A stretch of 64,000 nt of DNA from Pisaster brevispinus (taxonomy: Eukaryota > Echinodermata > Asteroidea > Forcipulatida > Asteriidae). This document shows, piece after piece, positions 1 to 12,400 of the stretch (positions are counted from its first letter, which is position 1; the number at the start of each line of letters is the position of its first letter). A program made the position numbers and the translations under genes. A model generated the notes under the pieces. That model saw only the letters and a program-made list of their open reading frames with translations. It was not told the origin of the DNA and did not search any database. Location of the stretch: assembly GCA_023634235.1 (NCBI GenBank), contig JAMKCF010000012.1, positions 1,001,501 to 1,065,500 on the forward strand. Reading direction: 5' to 3'.

Positions 1-46
1 CACCCACCTTCACAGTTTGATTGTTTTTGTTGATGAATTCCTCCAG

Positions 47-127
47 GAAGGTGAAATAGACATGATTGCAGACACTGTAGTTGCAACAACAGAGAATATC
101 ATTGAAGGAAATGAAGATATCCGAGCG
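47..127 (+). CDS. STX18: Syntaxin-18, penultimate coding exon (gene cut by left edge)
   Basis: Eighty-one bases (27 codons, phase 0 at both ends) read EGEIDMIADTVVATTENI followed by IEGNEDIRA. This is the C-terminal half of the SNARE motif of syntaxin-18, the Qa-SNARE of the endoplasmic reticulum used in Golgi-to-ER retrograde fusion. The block TENI-EGNEDIR is characteristic of the family. The donor is GCG|GTAAGA. The acceptor is taken at CTCCAG|GAAGG. The frame is also open back to position 2, so an upstream acceptor at 15 (CACAG) is a possible alternative. The preceding exons, including the N-terminal domain, lie left of the window. Confidence 0.88.
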
Positions 128-1040
<913 letters not shown>

Positions 1041-1877
1041 GAAAAGAGCCAAAAATTTAATCAAGGAACCTGAAAGAGTCATTAATTAACATTGCTACAA
1101 ATATAACCAAAGTTAACTCACTGTTTTTGCCATTCAATTCACCACAATACCACTTTATATAGATATGATCGGAGACCAATAATCCAATTGGCTTTTCATT
1201 TTAGTAGAGCGCCCTCTTGGGGTGATATTGTGTCATGCCAAGCACAATGAGGAAAACTGGTCAACCAGGGTACTTTATGTTTGAGCCAGAGGCAAATGCA
1301 GTTGCCAACCCAACCCCCTCTCCCGTCTTTTATGCAAGTGTTTCAAGTTCTTTGTTTGATTGTTTTGTTTTCCTCTGAAAAGAAACAAAGATAGACAAAG
1401 ATGACTAATAAGCAGGCATGATATTCTTCTTTTTTTAAGCCTAAACCATGTGTATATGTAGGTCAGTCCTGGTACTCAAAATGGTCCTACTTCTCAAACA
1501 TCATTCCAGCTATTATGTATTAAACTTCTTGCAAGTACCTAGTGATACATAATTAAGATTTAATAAGTGAAAAGTGTACTTGGAATTTCAAATTGTATCA
1601 TTAGCTATTGATGTGATAGTAAACCTTGTCGCTAGATTTGCAACAATACCGACCCAAATCAACCTGTGAATGGTTCAGCAGTCAACTAAACCAAACTCTT
1701 CTGATTCTAAGATTAATCACAACTTAAAGGCAAGTTACTCATCCCAAGTCGCATTTTAGTGTTTTTGCCATTTTTGTAGCCATTATTCGGCGAGTGTTTT
1801 AACATTTTCTTTAAACAAATTATTAGCTTAACACTTAGTTCACAATACACCCCTTGTATTGGTCGCCATCCCTGAGT

Positions 1878-1976
1878 AGGCCTGGAATTACATGGAGGCC
1901 ATGGCCTCTGTTGCCCCTAGTCTTGGCCTCGGTGCTCGATCAAAAATTCTCTCAAAGATGAAATTTCAGGCCTGGT
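1878..1976 (+). repeat. AGGCCTGGAATT fold-back element, copy 1
   Basis: The copy begins AGGCCTGGAATTACATGG and ends with the inverted form GAAATTTCAGGCCTGG. The interior (TGTTGCCCCTAGTCTTGGCC) recurs at 20872-21030 and, on the opposite strand, at 21535-21706. Short length, terminal inverted repeats and three copies point to a non-autonomous element of MITE type. Confidence 0.6.
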
Positions 1977-2282
1977 TGAGGTCAAACAATGGGAACGTGC
2001 ACACTTGTACGCGATGCGCACAACTCTCAGCCAATGATAGACCTTCATTGATCTGATTGAGGGCGCTGTTTTGGCTTGTGACGTCATGTGCAAGGGGTGT
2101 GTTATGTTGAGCAGATAAAACTGATTCACAAGCAACTCCTGATTTTCACAATGATTTCAGAGTTTCTTAAAAGGAACTCAACCTCCGAGTTATTCCTGGG
2201 GTGTTTCATTGAGACTATATAAAATCCCGTACGGAATATTAAATAAGATTCTTCCAAGCAGAGTTAGTAAAAACTATATTAT

Positions 2283-2411
2283 TTTATTCATTTATTGACT
2301 CCCTTAATTAATGAATACAAAATACTGTTTGGTGTCATTTATTTTAGAAAATAAAATATACTGCATCATGGAATTACAACACTTGTAAAAATAACTGTTA
2401 TTCTTAATAAA
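2283..2411. promoter_or_regulatory. Converging poly(A) signals of STX18 (+) and FUOM (-)
   Basis: The + strand has AATAAA at 2350-2355 and 2406-2411. The - strand has AATAAA (TTTATT on +) at 2283-2288, 2291-2296 and 2338-2343. These are the nearest consensus signals I see downstream of either stop codon, so the two transcripts probably end within about 130 bases of each other. Confidence 0.4.
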
Positions 2412-5252
2412 GCAAATATTATTCAATAATTGTTATCGTAAAGAAGTTTGACTATAATATCAAATATTCATGTCAACTGTTTACTTCAAATTTTCAAATT
2501 CCCTTGACTTGGGAATTCGTTCACAGAATCTTAATCAGAATCTATTTTCCAGCAATATTTAGCACACATCCAGGACAAATACTCAAAATGAAAAAACAAA
2601 AATGTATTTTTAAATAAACCGAACACTAGATTCCATTAACTTGGATTAACTGAACAATATTCTTTTACAAAGAATTTTTTTTAAATCACATTAGTTTTTA
2701 GAAGACTGGAAATCTGGAAAGCATGTATGTAAAAAATGTAAAAGTTTAGGACCTGAAGTTGACAGAAGCTACAATGGAAACAATACCAAAGTTTTGCAAT
2801 TTTTCTTGTGGGTCAGAGGTAACTTTAATCTGTAAACAATAGAAGCAAAGACAAAGAATTTCCTAGAAATCTAGAAGTTGTCTGAGATCAGTCATTCTTA
2901 AAATAACAGTGCAATAATTTTGAGTCTGATATTTTTACGACCCAGTTGCAGCCTAAACAATCCATAGATTCATTGGGCAACCAGTTGGGTCAATGTCCCC
3001 TCACATCTCAACTCCGATTCAAATTGAAGACAAACAAAAATCCCACTCTCTGACTAAGATATACCAAGAAAAACCAGTAGGTTTTCTCACTCTGGTAACC
3101 CCTCATCAGCACGTGGGCATTAACCACTTTCCCTCTTCCCATACAATACTCTGACGATGTTTTTACCTGCCTCGTTCTATTTGTTACCAGACTCCAATGA
3201 AATGTATTCCAAGAAGTCTCAATATTAGGTATCAGAACCCAGCCAGAAATCCAGCTCACCCTGCGGGAAGCTAATGCTTTACTCCAGGATTAACGTTACC
3301 TCATGCTAACCCTTTCCGTTGTGTCATACAACATACTGAGCCTCAGGTACCCTTGGCATTAGAGTACAATTCAAACACTACTTAACCTAGACTCAGGCCT
3401 TTGTTGTCCTATCAATGCACCCTGTCGATAGTGTCAACATTGCCGCAAGGTAAACCTGGAGGAGTTGGGGACTCAATATCAGAGGAAGTTGTCTTGACAG
3501 ACCAAAAAGCCCACAACAACTGAGTATGTATTAGGCTAGGAATACAGAAATTGTAATATATGCCGATCGCGCCCACTCCCTTGTCCGTGATCCCCATGGA
3601 GGTAGGGTGGAGGGGGGTGCCTAAGAATCCACTCAGACATAACCTCACAGCTGGGGTTAGCAGACTTCAATTGATCATCTCATACCCCTCCAGCAAACTC
3701 TGACCAACTTCTACTCTTGCCCTCATCTTGACCCCCCTACCCATGCCTTTGCAATAATGATAGGGTTGGGTTTGAGATACATCAGGGTACGGTCTGATGA
3801 CCCACAAAACACAAGGAGTCTCTTGAACATGACAGTGCCGTAAGCATTACACCCAACACCATGACCTTAGAGTTACCATGTTGAATAGCAGCTTTATCCA
3901 AGTCACAGCGGGGCAGGGCAGTTTACACCAAGTGGTTACAATTAGGTTCTATCTACACCTGACAAGACATCGGCACTTCAAAGACTCCAAACTCTCCACA
4001 TCGGAGGGAGTCACACAGGTAAAACACACCCTTGATGTAGTGTCACATATACCTTCACCGACTGCGGTTTGACTTGGATGATAAAAACCATATTGCGAGG
4101 AGTAACTTTTACCCAACCGATTACAATCACCCTATTCAAGTGCTAGGCTTATAAATGAGACGCCTAGCTTTGGTTGACTTGCTGCCCCCAGGCAGAAAAC
4201 TGACCAAACCTATAAAATTGTAGTTGGCATTACACCTGGCACACCTACTAAAGTCTGCCAAGAAAAGCTCTACCAATTACTGCTCATATCAAATGTCCTA
4301 AATATCAATGGGCTTGGCCATTTTAACTGATGGAAACAGGTGGATTACTTTACATTTTATGTTTTTATGGTCTTGACCTGGGCATGATACATTTACCGTC
4401 TTAGTCACTCACTTCTCTAACCATCTACAATACAGACATTAACCTCTGAGGTGTGTATTGAGGTCAGACCTCCTTACAAGGCGCTGCTTCAACAATTCAA
4501 TTCCTATTTCCGCTCTTGTCTGGTAATAAACTTCCCAAACGGAACCTCAAACCAAACTGCAACGAGCACTTGTTAAAAATAATCAAACATCTTCTGAGCT
4601 GATGTGTTTGTGGTTACAAAACAAGTCAACTCATGAAAACATCAATCAGACTGTCAAGATTTTCAAGTTGTAAAAGGTTCAACAACAAAATGTTGTGTTA
4701 AAAGTAAAAACTGTTTAAACCCAAGTGGTCTTCCCAATGAAACATCTCTTTTAGGTTTTCAGTAAACTTATAAAACTATTGTTTCATCAATACAACGGAA
4801 ATCGTACCAATTCAAAATAGGCAGGTATCTCTCTGCTTTTATGAAAATCATTACTACATGTAGTTCACATTAGTGTGCAAAGGGAATACAGAATAATAAT
4901 TCAAAAGATCTATTTAAAAACCAACTGTAATACAACTTTCTCATGGGTTAAGATTTTAAAATATAGCACGATAAATAATAACAATCCGATGTAAACATGA
5001 TTCCTTCCAACTGATGGAGTTCTCCTGGGTCAATATACCATTGTTGGGTATTTAAGACCAAACACCAAACGTATGTGGTTTTTCTCCAGATCTTCTGACT
5101 TTGTAACGGATCTGCTTTGTGTATAAAATCATATCTCTAAGGACTTGGTCGTGGATTACTTTCAACTTGTCATACAAGCAAATGTGGCTTGCCACAAACC
5201 ACACCAAGTATCAACTCTGTCATTAAATGGTCCCAAGTGTAGAGGTTAAGGA
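2412..5252 (-). other. Probable FUOM 3' untranslated region
   Basis: Between the FUOM stop codon (5253-5255) and the first - strand AATAAA cluster near 2.3 kb I see no splice-bounded coding exon on either strand. The sequence is ordinary AT-rich DNA without recognisable repeats. A 3' UTR of about 2.9 kb is inferred. Transcription could stop earlier at a variant signal. Confidence 0.35.
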
Positions 5253-5313
5253 TCACTGACCCGAGGAAATCACCCCTTTCTTCAAGATGAGGTTTCCGTA
5301 GAGGGCCTTCTCC
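5253..5313 (-). CDS. FUOM: Fucose mutarotase, exon 6 (terminal)
   Basis: The acceptor TTCACAG is followed by one base completing the glycine codon started in exon 5. The frame then reads EKALYGNLILKKGVISSGQ and TGA. The ALYGN(L)ILKKGV block is the conserved C-terminal strand of the FucU/FUOM fold. Its Tyr and Asn correspond to sugar-binding positions Y138 and N140 of the human protein (from memory). Confidence 0.95.
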
Positions 5314-7883
5314 CTGTGAATGGATGAAAAGAATCAAGACTCTGAGATGTTGTTGGGAAATCACACACCTACAACCCCACTTTAAATAATGTGGGTGTTA
5401 AACAGGCATGATGTGACCTTTGACAAAAGTAGGAAAAAAACATTCACAAAGGCTGACCTACATTTGTTATAGGCTTTGTGGACTTTCATTTTGGTAATAA
5501 CTTGACTGATTTTCTGAAGGGAAAACAAATTGGAAATCAGATACAAATATACAGAAATATCATGCCTGGTAAAATTAGCACCAACCATCTCGAGAAATAG
5601 TGACTGGCATCTTCAAGAAACTTGTGTCGGAGTACCAATGTTCTTATCTTGAAGGTCATTCCGAGATACAAGCTTACATTTACAAAAACATCTTAATTTG
5701 TAGATGATTCCAGTTAAGAGAGCTGTTTTTTTAATAACTTAAAACTTTTACAAATCTAGACATAGAAGTTCGAATAAAAACATTCACTAAACCAGATTGT
5801 TAATGCCTCTGGTCATTGTAACCAAGGTTGTAAAGAGTTGGATTCAAGATACAGGTCTATATTTCACTTTATGTGACCCAACATACACGTGAAATAACAA
5901 ACCTGTGAAACTTTAAGCTCAATCGGTCATCAGAGTCAAGAAAAATAGCACCAAAAAAAACCCCCCTTTTTTCCCCTCTATTTTTGCGAGATCAAAACTA
6001 ATTGTCCACAAAGAACATAGCATTTCATGAAAAAAACATTTCAAGGGTAGTTGTCCACCATGAGCATCTTTATACCATGTCAGTTATGTGCACACTTCGA
6101 AACCTTTATACATTGCCAATCTTACTAATATTGTACAAACCGTTTAAAGAAAAAGCCATCCTCAACCATGAGGTCAAAAAGCTTATAAATAAAAACATGT
6201 TTGCATTTGTCAGTGGTGTGTGGTCAAGCCAAACTAAGAGACACTGGTAACCCCGGAAAACATAAATTATCGATCAGGTATTATTTCTCTAAACAAATTG
6301 TGCATTATCAGAAGAATAAAAGAGAATATAAAACTCAAAACGGTGAATCCAGCTTGGTATCAACTTCTTTTATCCCAGTTTCCTGACAACACTTTTACAC
6401 CAATTATTTCATTGTGGTCGTTCAAAAGAGAGAAAGCAATAACGCATACCATACCAACAAGTCAAAGTAGGACCGGTACCCAACAGCCCCCTTCTCTATT
6501 CTGTAATAACAATGACTGCATGCCTGGAATACCAGGGGCTTGTTATGATACAAATTGATGGCTACTTGACTTCAAACTCTCACAATGTTAAGTGGGTACC
6601 ACTAAACCAACTCCCTATTGTTATACATCACTGACCACCAATTAGCTCCCTCAGAAAAATAGTTCAAACCCTTAGTAATGATACAATGTAACTTTAACCT
6701 TTTCCCCCTTCTGGTACGAGTTGCTGAAAAACATACCCCAAGAAAAATCTGTCAACATGTTTATTTGATTTGGAGGTGCAGGCAGAATAACAAACACCCT
6801 GTTTTTTAAAAATATCCCAAATTGTTTGATTTTCGGGGCTGATTTTAATAGTTCCCACACACTCTTTGTCAGGTGTAATAATCCTCAAGAGCTCAGCGTC
6901 TGTCTGTCACCAATACATTAAGCAGTGTGACAACTTAACTCCAGTTCCGTTTTTGGGACCTCTGCCCGGCAGGGGAGACCTATTTGTGGGTCCCCGTAAC
7001 CGCCAAAAAGAAAGGAAAAAAAACATGTTTGTATCAATCAACATTTTCTTTCCCAATCGAAAGTATTTTGTGATTCGATTTCAGTGTTGACAAGATATTA
7101 TTTGAAAGGAGACTAAATGTTTACTACCTGCTATTATTTATCCAAGTGACCCTAACACAAGCCTACCCAGGGGTGATTTGGGGGCTCTTTGATTTACATA
7201 TAATACTTGTTTGTTACTACTGTATTCAGATACGGTCTGGTACCACAATCAATAGATCAGTGCTCATAAACCTCTCAAACAGGTTACCAGACACTCCCAT
7301 CATCCCAACCCCATGATTTTCTCCAAACAGGTTCAAATTGGGGGCATAGCCCGTTCCTGTAAGGTCCATGACCTATATTTCGGTTTTATACCCCAGTGTG
7401 TTTGTTTGTAAGAGGATTTCCTAACCGATAAAGCTAGCATGGATGAGTTACTTTTACTGAGCTCTACTGTATCTCTACTAAACAAGACCCAGTATCTGGA
7501 CAAATCTCAGAAGAATGTCAACTATTGTGCCATTGTTTTTTTAATATGATTTTGTTGTTTTGGTGTATGTGGTGAGGGTATTTTTTATCGTTCATTCTCA
7601 ACGACAGATTGAAGTATCCTTTGTATGTTTATGGTTAGGCTTGACAAACAGGGAGATAGACTGATGGCTTTATTACCTCCAGGTAAATGTGACATAGTTA
7701 GCAATGACCCCAAAAGGTACAAAGTCCAAAAATCAAAAGGGCAAAAGGAATGTTATTCTCAAAGTAAAAAAAAAAACCAACAAACTAAGAGTTGTGTACA
7801 TTTTCAGCTTGCTTAAAATCAACCACCCCACATCAGTTTATGATCAACATTGATGTAGATTGGTAAGATGGCAGCTTTGCGAC

Positions 7884-7975
7884 CATGGGCAATGCGCAGT
7901 ATCGACACCTCTTGTCATAGCCTCACTGCCATGGGTAGCGCGCCATATCGTTATCTCTCGTCACTAACCCCTGCA
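7884..7975. repeat. Two diverged tandem copies of a ~46-bp unit
   Basis: CCATGGGCAATGCGCAGTAT...CTCACTG is followed directly by CCATGGGTAGCGCGCCATAT...TCACTAAC. The spacing is the same and the phase of CCATGGG, TATCG and CTCGTCA/CTTGTCA matches. Confidence 0.5.
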
Positions 7976-8699
7976 TAAAAGGCATGTGGCGTCGAACAAG
8001 GCTGACTGGCCCCCAAAAGTGGCTACTTTGTGCGCACCCTTTTGAACAAAATTTTAGCGCTTGTATGGCACTTATAGGATGCGTGTGTCAAAATGTAAGT
8101 ATTTTGACGCAATGCCCCCCAAATTAATCATGTATTTACACGGTCACCATATAGTGCATACAGTTTGACATGTCACAAGATCAAAGACGAATAAGAGGGG
8201 ACCAGTTGCTCTTTGAATTAATGCCTCTTTTGCGGGCAACATACTTGAGCACGCGCGTAGAGCGGATCGACCACAGGCCTAATTGTGACCCGCTCTGCAA
8301 AAAAGGCCCGTAAGTCGCGCTATGCCTTTTCACGTAATGGGCTCGTCAATGTTGAAAGGGTGATAAATTTTTCGTTGGTGTGATTTTTTTATTATCCCTT
8401 TTTTGACATCGTTGATATCCACACTTTCATAATTTGTAAGATTGAATGTTTATTTTGACCAATAAAGATGAAAAAACCCGTGTTTTGTGTACGTTTTGTT
8501 GGTGGTTTGCGCGATCGGTGTCCGCGGTTTCGGTGGAAAGTTGCGTCGTTTTACACATCTGGCAGCACATTATTTGGAACCCCCCTATTATAAATTTGGT
8601 ATCATCTGATAGCTGAGGACGTTGCCTTTCTGTATGTGGACATATAAAAGGTAAAAGGTCAAATGCAAAACCAAGGCAGGTTAATTTCTGACACGTATA

Positions 8700-8890
8700 C
8701 AAAGGGCGCTTGTTACTAGGAGCATGGATCTTTTCGGTCACGTGTATACAGTGTAGTGCAACGATTGGACAATGTGCGCACGGTCGAGCGCGCGCATGCG
8801 CCGTGAATGGGATTGGTTGTTTATTCATTGTCAGGTGACTGCCATGTGACTGTTTATAGAGTGCGTGCCACGCGAAAACACAGCGCAATA
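8700..8890. promoter_or_regulatory. CpG-rich, promoter-like block inside FUOM intron 5
   Basis: The block contains TCACGTG (E-box, about 8738-8744), a GCGCGCATGCGCC palindrome resembling an NRF1 site (about 8790-8802), and GTCAGGTGAC/CATGTGAC motifs, all within 150 bases of otherwise AT-rich intron. It is followed on the + strand by a short open frame at 9029-9136 (MGLKNQCLAEALNDLRKEK...). That frame looks coding-like but ends after 35 codons. A nested antisense transcript or a decayed mobile element would both fit. Confidence 0.3.
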
Positions 8891-10511
8891 CCTGTCAAAT
8901 CTGTCCAACTCAACTGACTTCTCTTGCTCCAAGCGTAAATATTTTCATAATTATTTACTATTTTAGCCAACATATCTTGTTTTAAGCAACAGGTTTTCTA
9001 TACTGTTTCGTTAATTATTTGCTTAAGTATGGGTTTGAAGAATCAGTGTCTGGCTGAAGCTTTGAATGATCTCCGTAAGGAGAAAGACACGATTGGTTTC
9101 GTGGAACAATGGTGGAACGGAAGATTTCGTTGTTAACTTCCGATGTGAAAATGACGATGTTGAATCAGAAAACGATTCGGAATCTGATTCCACAGCGCCA
9201 TTTTCAGCAGGAGATAACGAAAAGATCGACCCTGACAGCAAAATGTTAACCCAAAGATGATTTCAAAATGTATTAATTAACTCAAGTTCGATCTTAGTAA
9301 AGAAGAAGGCAAACCATGTTGACTGTGTTAGATTTAATAGAAGGAAATAATTACATTTGTAATTTTATTTATTTATTTTTTTTAACTTAAATTTTTTAGC
9401 CCAAAAATAGTATTAATCCTGAATAGCGGGCTGATTTAAGAGTTTTAGTAAACAACTCAAGCTGATAGTTTTTAAAAAAAAATTAAAAAATGAAATTTGT
9501 TTTTTTCCAAAAAGCTCTTGTTTTCAGAAAAAAATTACATAATTTTAATTCATAGGGTTTAAATAGCCAGTGTTCATTTGTTTAACTTTAAGAAAAAGCT
9601 AAATTCACCAAAAAATGGTCTAAACTCTTCAAAATAATTCTCAAGTGTGTGTTTGTTATTTTAAAATTTGCAAAAAATGATAAGAAATAGCACAGTATGC
9701 AAATTAATTTTAAAAAATAGCGATAAAGTGCATTAAATGAAACGCAAAATATTTTGTACTTTAAAAGTCATAACAAACACTTGGTGAAATTTTCAGACGA
9801 ATAGTCCAACGGGAACGTACTCGTTGCTAGGGACTTTCACAAGAACTTGGTATTAAAATACTTTAAAATACACTGTAAAGTTTAAAAGGCTGTTTCTCCA
9901 TAACCTATTTTGACAAAAATGGCAATTATTTGTATGCAAATTAAAGTATAACTCTGGATTGCAAAATGCTACAGACTTCTAAAATACACCAAATTAAAGC
10001 TGAGAGAAAGACCTTTCCATCCATGTATCTTACTCCAGAATGATTTTTTGCGACATAAGGGCCATTTTTGCAGAGCCGGTCACAATTATGAGCGAGCATT
10101 GCATGCTGGGGAAAAAAATGGTGCGGGCAAGATCAATCACCCCTGGGAATGAGGTTGGTAAGATTGAAAATATAAACGTTCACCGATTTACACATAACTT
10201 TAACATGGTGTAAAGATGATCATGCTGGACAACTTAGCCTGAAACATTTTTGACTGAAATGCTAGAATCCAAAATACGATGTTTAAAAACACTGAAAACA
10301 TATGAAGTTATTTTTTTCTCACCATTTTCTTGTGACTCTGATGACCGATTGAGCTTAAACTTTCAAAGGTTTGTTATTTCATATATCTATGTTGGGTCAC
10401 ATAAAGTGAAGACACTGGTCTTTGACATTATTCACGTCTTGGCTTCATTCACTGCATATTCACACAGAGAAGGCATCCAAGAAAATAAGGAATGAAGTGG
10501 TTGTTTCTTAC

Positions 10512-10585
10512 CCTGTTGCCACGACAGCAAAAGCTTTCTTGGCTCTTTCATAGAAAGCGAACCTCTCGATCTTCTCAATACTGAC
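10512..10585 (-). CDS. FUOM: Fucose mutarotase, exon 5
   Basis: Seventy-four bases encode VSIEKIERFAFYERAKKAFA and VVAT plus two bases of a glycine codon. The IERF-FYERAKKAFAVVATGE block is the most conserved signature of animal fucose mutarotase, and its Tyr (residue 121) lies at a substrate-contact position. The acceptor is AAATCAG|GTC and the donor is ACAGG|GTAAGA. Confidence 0.97.
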
Positions 10586-10766
10586 CTGATTTAACCAAAA
10601 GTGACGAGAAAAAGTGTTCATTACTTTATTTTCCATGAAATTAAAGTTGCATGGCACAATTTTAATTTAAAGACTTTTATTTATTATTATTATTTTCTTT
10701 GAAAATGAAAAAAAAAAAACATGGACAAATTTCTGCACATGCCACAGACACTGCACAACAACATAG

Positions 10767-10920
10767 GGCTGGATAGCTCAGTTGGTAGAGCGCCGGTACG
10801 TTAATCCGGAGGTCGTTGGTTCAAGTCCCGCTCCAGTCAATTTTTCTTTGTTCAAACCCAAATTAATTAAAAATTTACCCAGTCAGTTTCCCTTGTGGTT
10901 TATTACTTGATATTTAAATT
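10767..10920 (+). repeat. tRNA-derived SINE, copy 1
   Basis: 10767-10838 folds as a tRNA-like head. The 7-bp acceptor stem pairs GGCTGGA with TCCAGTC, the D arm is TAGCTCAGTTGGTAGAGC (A box), the anticodon-loop region is ACGTTAA (GTT, as in tRNA-Asn) and the B box is GGTTCAAGTCC. The T stem has a mismatch. The same non-tRNA tail, CAATTTTTCTTTGTT, follows the second copy at 48031. A further tail CCAGTCAGTTTCCC...TGTGGTTTATTACTT recurs at 40188. A shared tail makes a SINE more likely than a functional tRNA gene. Confidence 0.7.
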
Positions 10921-11691
10921 AATAATAACATTTTCTGTTTGGAATGTTACAGACTTCTCATGCCAAAATTCAGACTTGCTTATGTATTTCTTGGCATGCG
11001 CACACTTCTAATCATGTCAAGTTTCAAATAGTGCATGACTATACCAGGTACAGGCGATGACGTCAACTGACCAGAAGACCTCAATGTCATTTCCAGGAAA
11101 TTAACAAGAATTGCCTGGATGTTCCAGGTGCACTTGGTCAGAGAATGAGATTCAAATAATAATACTAATAGTAACAATAATAAACTGTATTTATTAAGGG
11201 AATCGCAACAATATCCCGAAGAGCTTTACAAAAGAAATTAGCAATTAATTAATTAATTAATTAAAGAGGTATGTTTTAAGCACAGATTTGAGAATGCAAT
11301 CAACTAAAAAACTCAAAACTTTTGCTTTTTCATGGAATCTCTTTACACCTCAAGGATTTCCTTGATAGACCATTTTGTTATCCAGTTATTCTGGAGTACA
11401 TTTTGTGTAGTTGTTGTACTCCATGCCAAACCCAGTAGTTCCTGCCAGAACTTCAAACTGGATTTATTTCCTCATCAAATACGTAGCTGAGAAGAAGAGC
11501 TTTCAAATAACACCTCATACTGAGATTATCCCTAACCCCCATTAGGGTCTCTCTACATACCCTGCTAAATACAACAGAATGCAACACAGTTGAAATGAGA
11601 ACCATGCCAAATGCAACAAAATGCAACAAGGGATATTGTTGCAATGTGCAGGCATGCTGTTTGTGAAAGGACTGAGCAAGGGTGTTTGCCC

Positions 11692-11995
11692 TGCTAAATG
11701 CAACAGTATGCACATAAGTGTAATGTTTAACTGTTATTATACAGTCTTTTTAGTATGATTTGAATTATGACTCTTACCTAATATTACATCATACTTCTCA
11801 ATACTTTTCCCATAAAAAATATTTTGAAATACCCATTATAAGTTGTTCAGATACAATAGAAGCACCCAAACCTATATGAAGTCACTTCACCGATGAATGC
11901 AATAAATTCAGTCAAAAAATGACATCTGAGTTGACTGCCAAATGCAACAGATCACAACAACTATTACCATTTGGTGCATATTGTTGCATTTAGCA
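11692..11995. repeat. Fold-back element with TGCTAAATGCAACA arms
   Basis: The arms at 11692-11713 and 11974-11995 are inverted copies that differ at one position (TGCTAAATGCAACAGTATGC against its complement). Related ATGCAACA motifs cluster just upstream, at 11560-11640. Confidence 0.55.
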
Positions 11996-12057
11996 TGGTT
12001 AAATTAGGACTTTTCAACATAGAATGTACTTTAAGACATCAGATCACTTTGATATCA

Positions 12058-12400
12058 GGGTTCTCCCAATGTACAAGCTAGCGTATCGGGCCGATACGCG
12101 CGAATTGCGTGCCGATACCCGCACATTTCAGGCGATCTGCGCAAATTTCGGCCGATACACCAAAAAAAAAATTTTATTTAAAAAAAAAAATTCTCAAAAA
12201 AAGAAAACCATTTATAAAGAATGCCCAGATTGTACAGTAGAGCTTTTAAAACCAAGAGAAAAACACCAAGTAGAAGACATTCCAAAAATGTTGTTTCAAT
12301 TAAGCGTGCTTCGGCCGAACATCAAAAAATGTTGGTCCAGCATGCCCCTGGGTATCATGCCTGATGTTTCACTTGCAATTTCACTAGTTCTAAGGAATGC
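12058..12400. repeat. CAGGGTTCTCCC element
   Basis: The stretch starts CAGGGTTCTCCCAATG, close to the terminus CAGGGTTCTGCCC of the element at 33729. It contains GTATCGGGCCGATACGCGCG and a later GGCCGATACACC, which form short palindromes. It encodes a 126-codon open frame with lysine-rich low-complexity sequence that I do not regard as a gene. The right end is uncertain. Confidence 0.35.

Larger units (their letters stand above)
1041..2411 (+). other. Probable STX18 3' untranslated and flanking sequence
   Basis: No coding exon is seen. The first + strand AATAAA signals after the stop are at 2350-2355 and 2406-2411, so a 3' UTR of about 1.3 kb is inferred. The stretch contains one copy of the 'aggcctggaattacatggaggcc' fold-back family (1878-1976). 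Confidence 0.45.
5314..10511 (-). other. FUOM intron 5 (5.2 kb)
   Basis: Bounded by GTAAGA (donor, 10511 side) and TTCACAG (acceptor, 5314 side). It holds partial copies of the 'GACCGATTGAGCTTAAACTTTC' dispersed repeat (about 5865-5950 and 10315-10420, opposite orientations) and a GC-rich block at 7860-8900 with NRF1- and E-box-like motifs. An AT-rich stretch follows at 9250-9800. No exon could be supported. Confidence 0.7.

Noticed and set aside
8427..8888. 153-codon - strand open frame, the longest in the window
   Set aside because: No recognisable motif and a composition rich in H, C and T as expected from chance translation of a GC-rich block. It has no splice or family support and overlaps a promoter-like region.
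10767..10838. Functional tRNA-Asn gene
   Set aside because: The cloverleaf has T-stem and anticodon-stem mismatches, and the same non-tRNA tail follows a second diverged copy at 48031. A SINE head is the better explanation.
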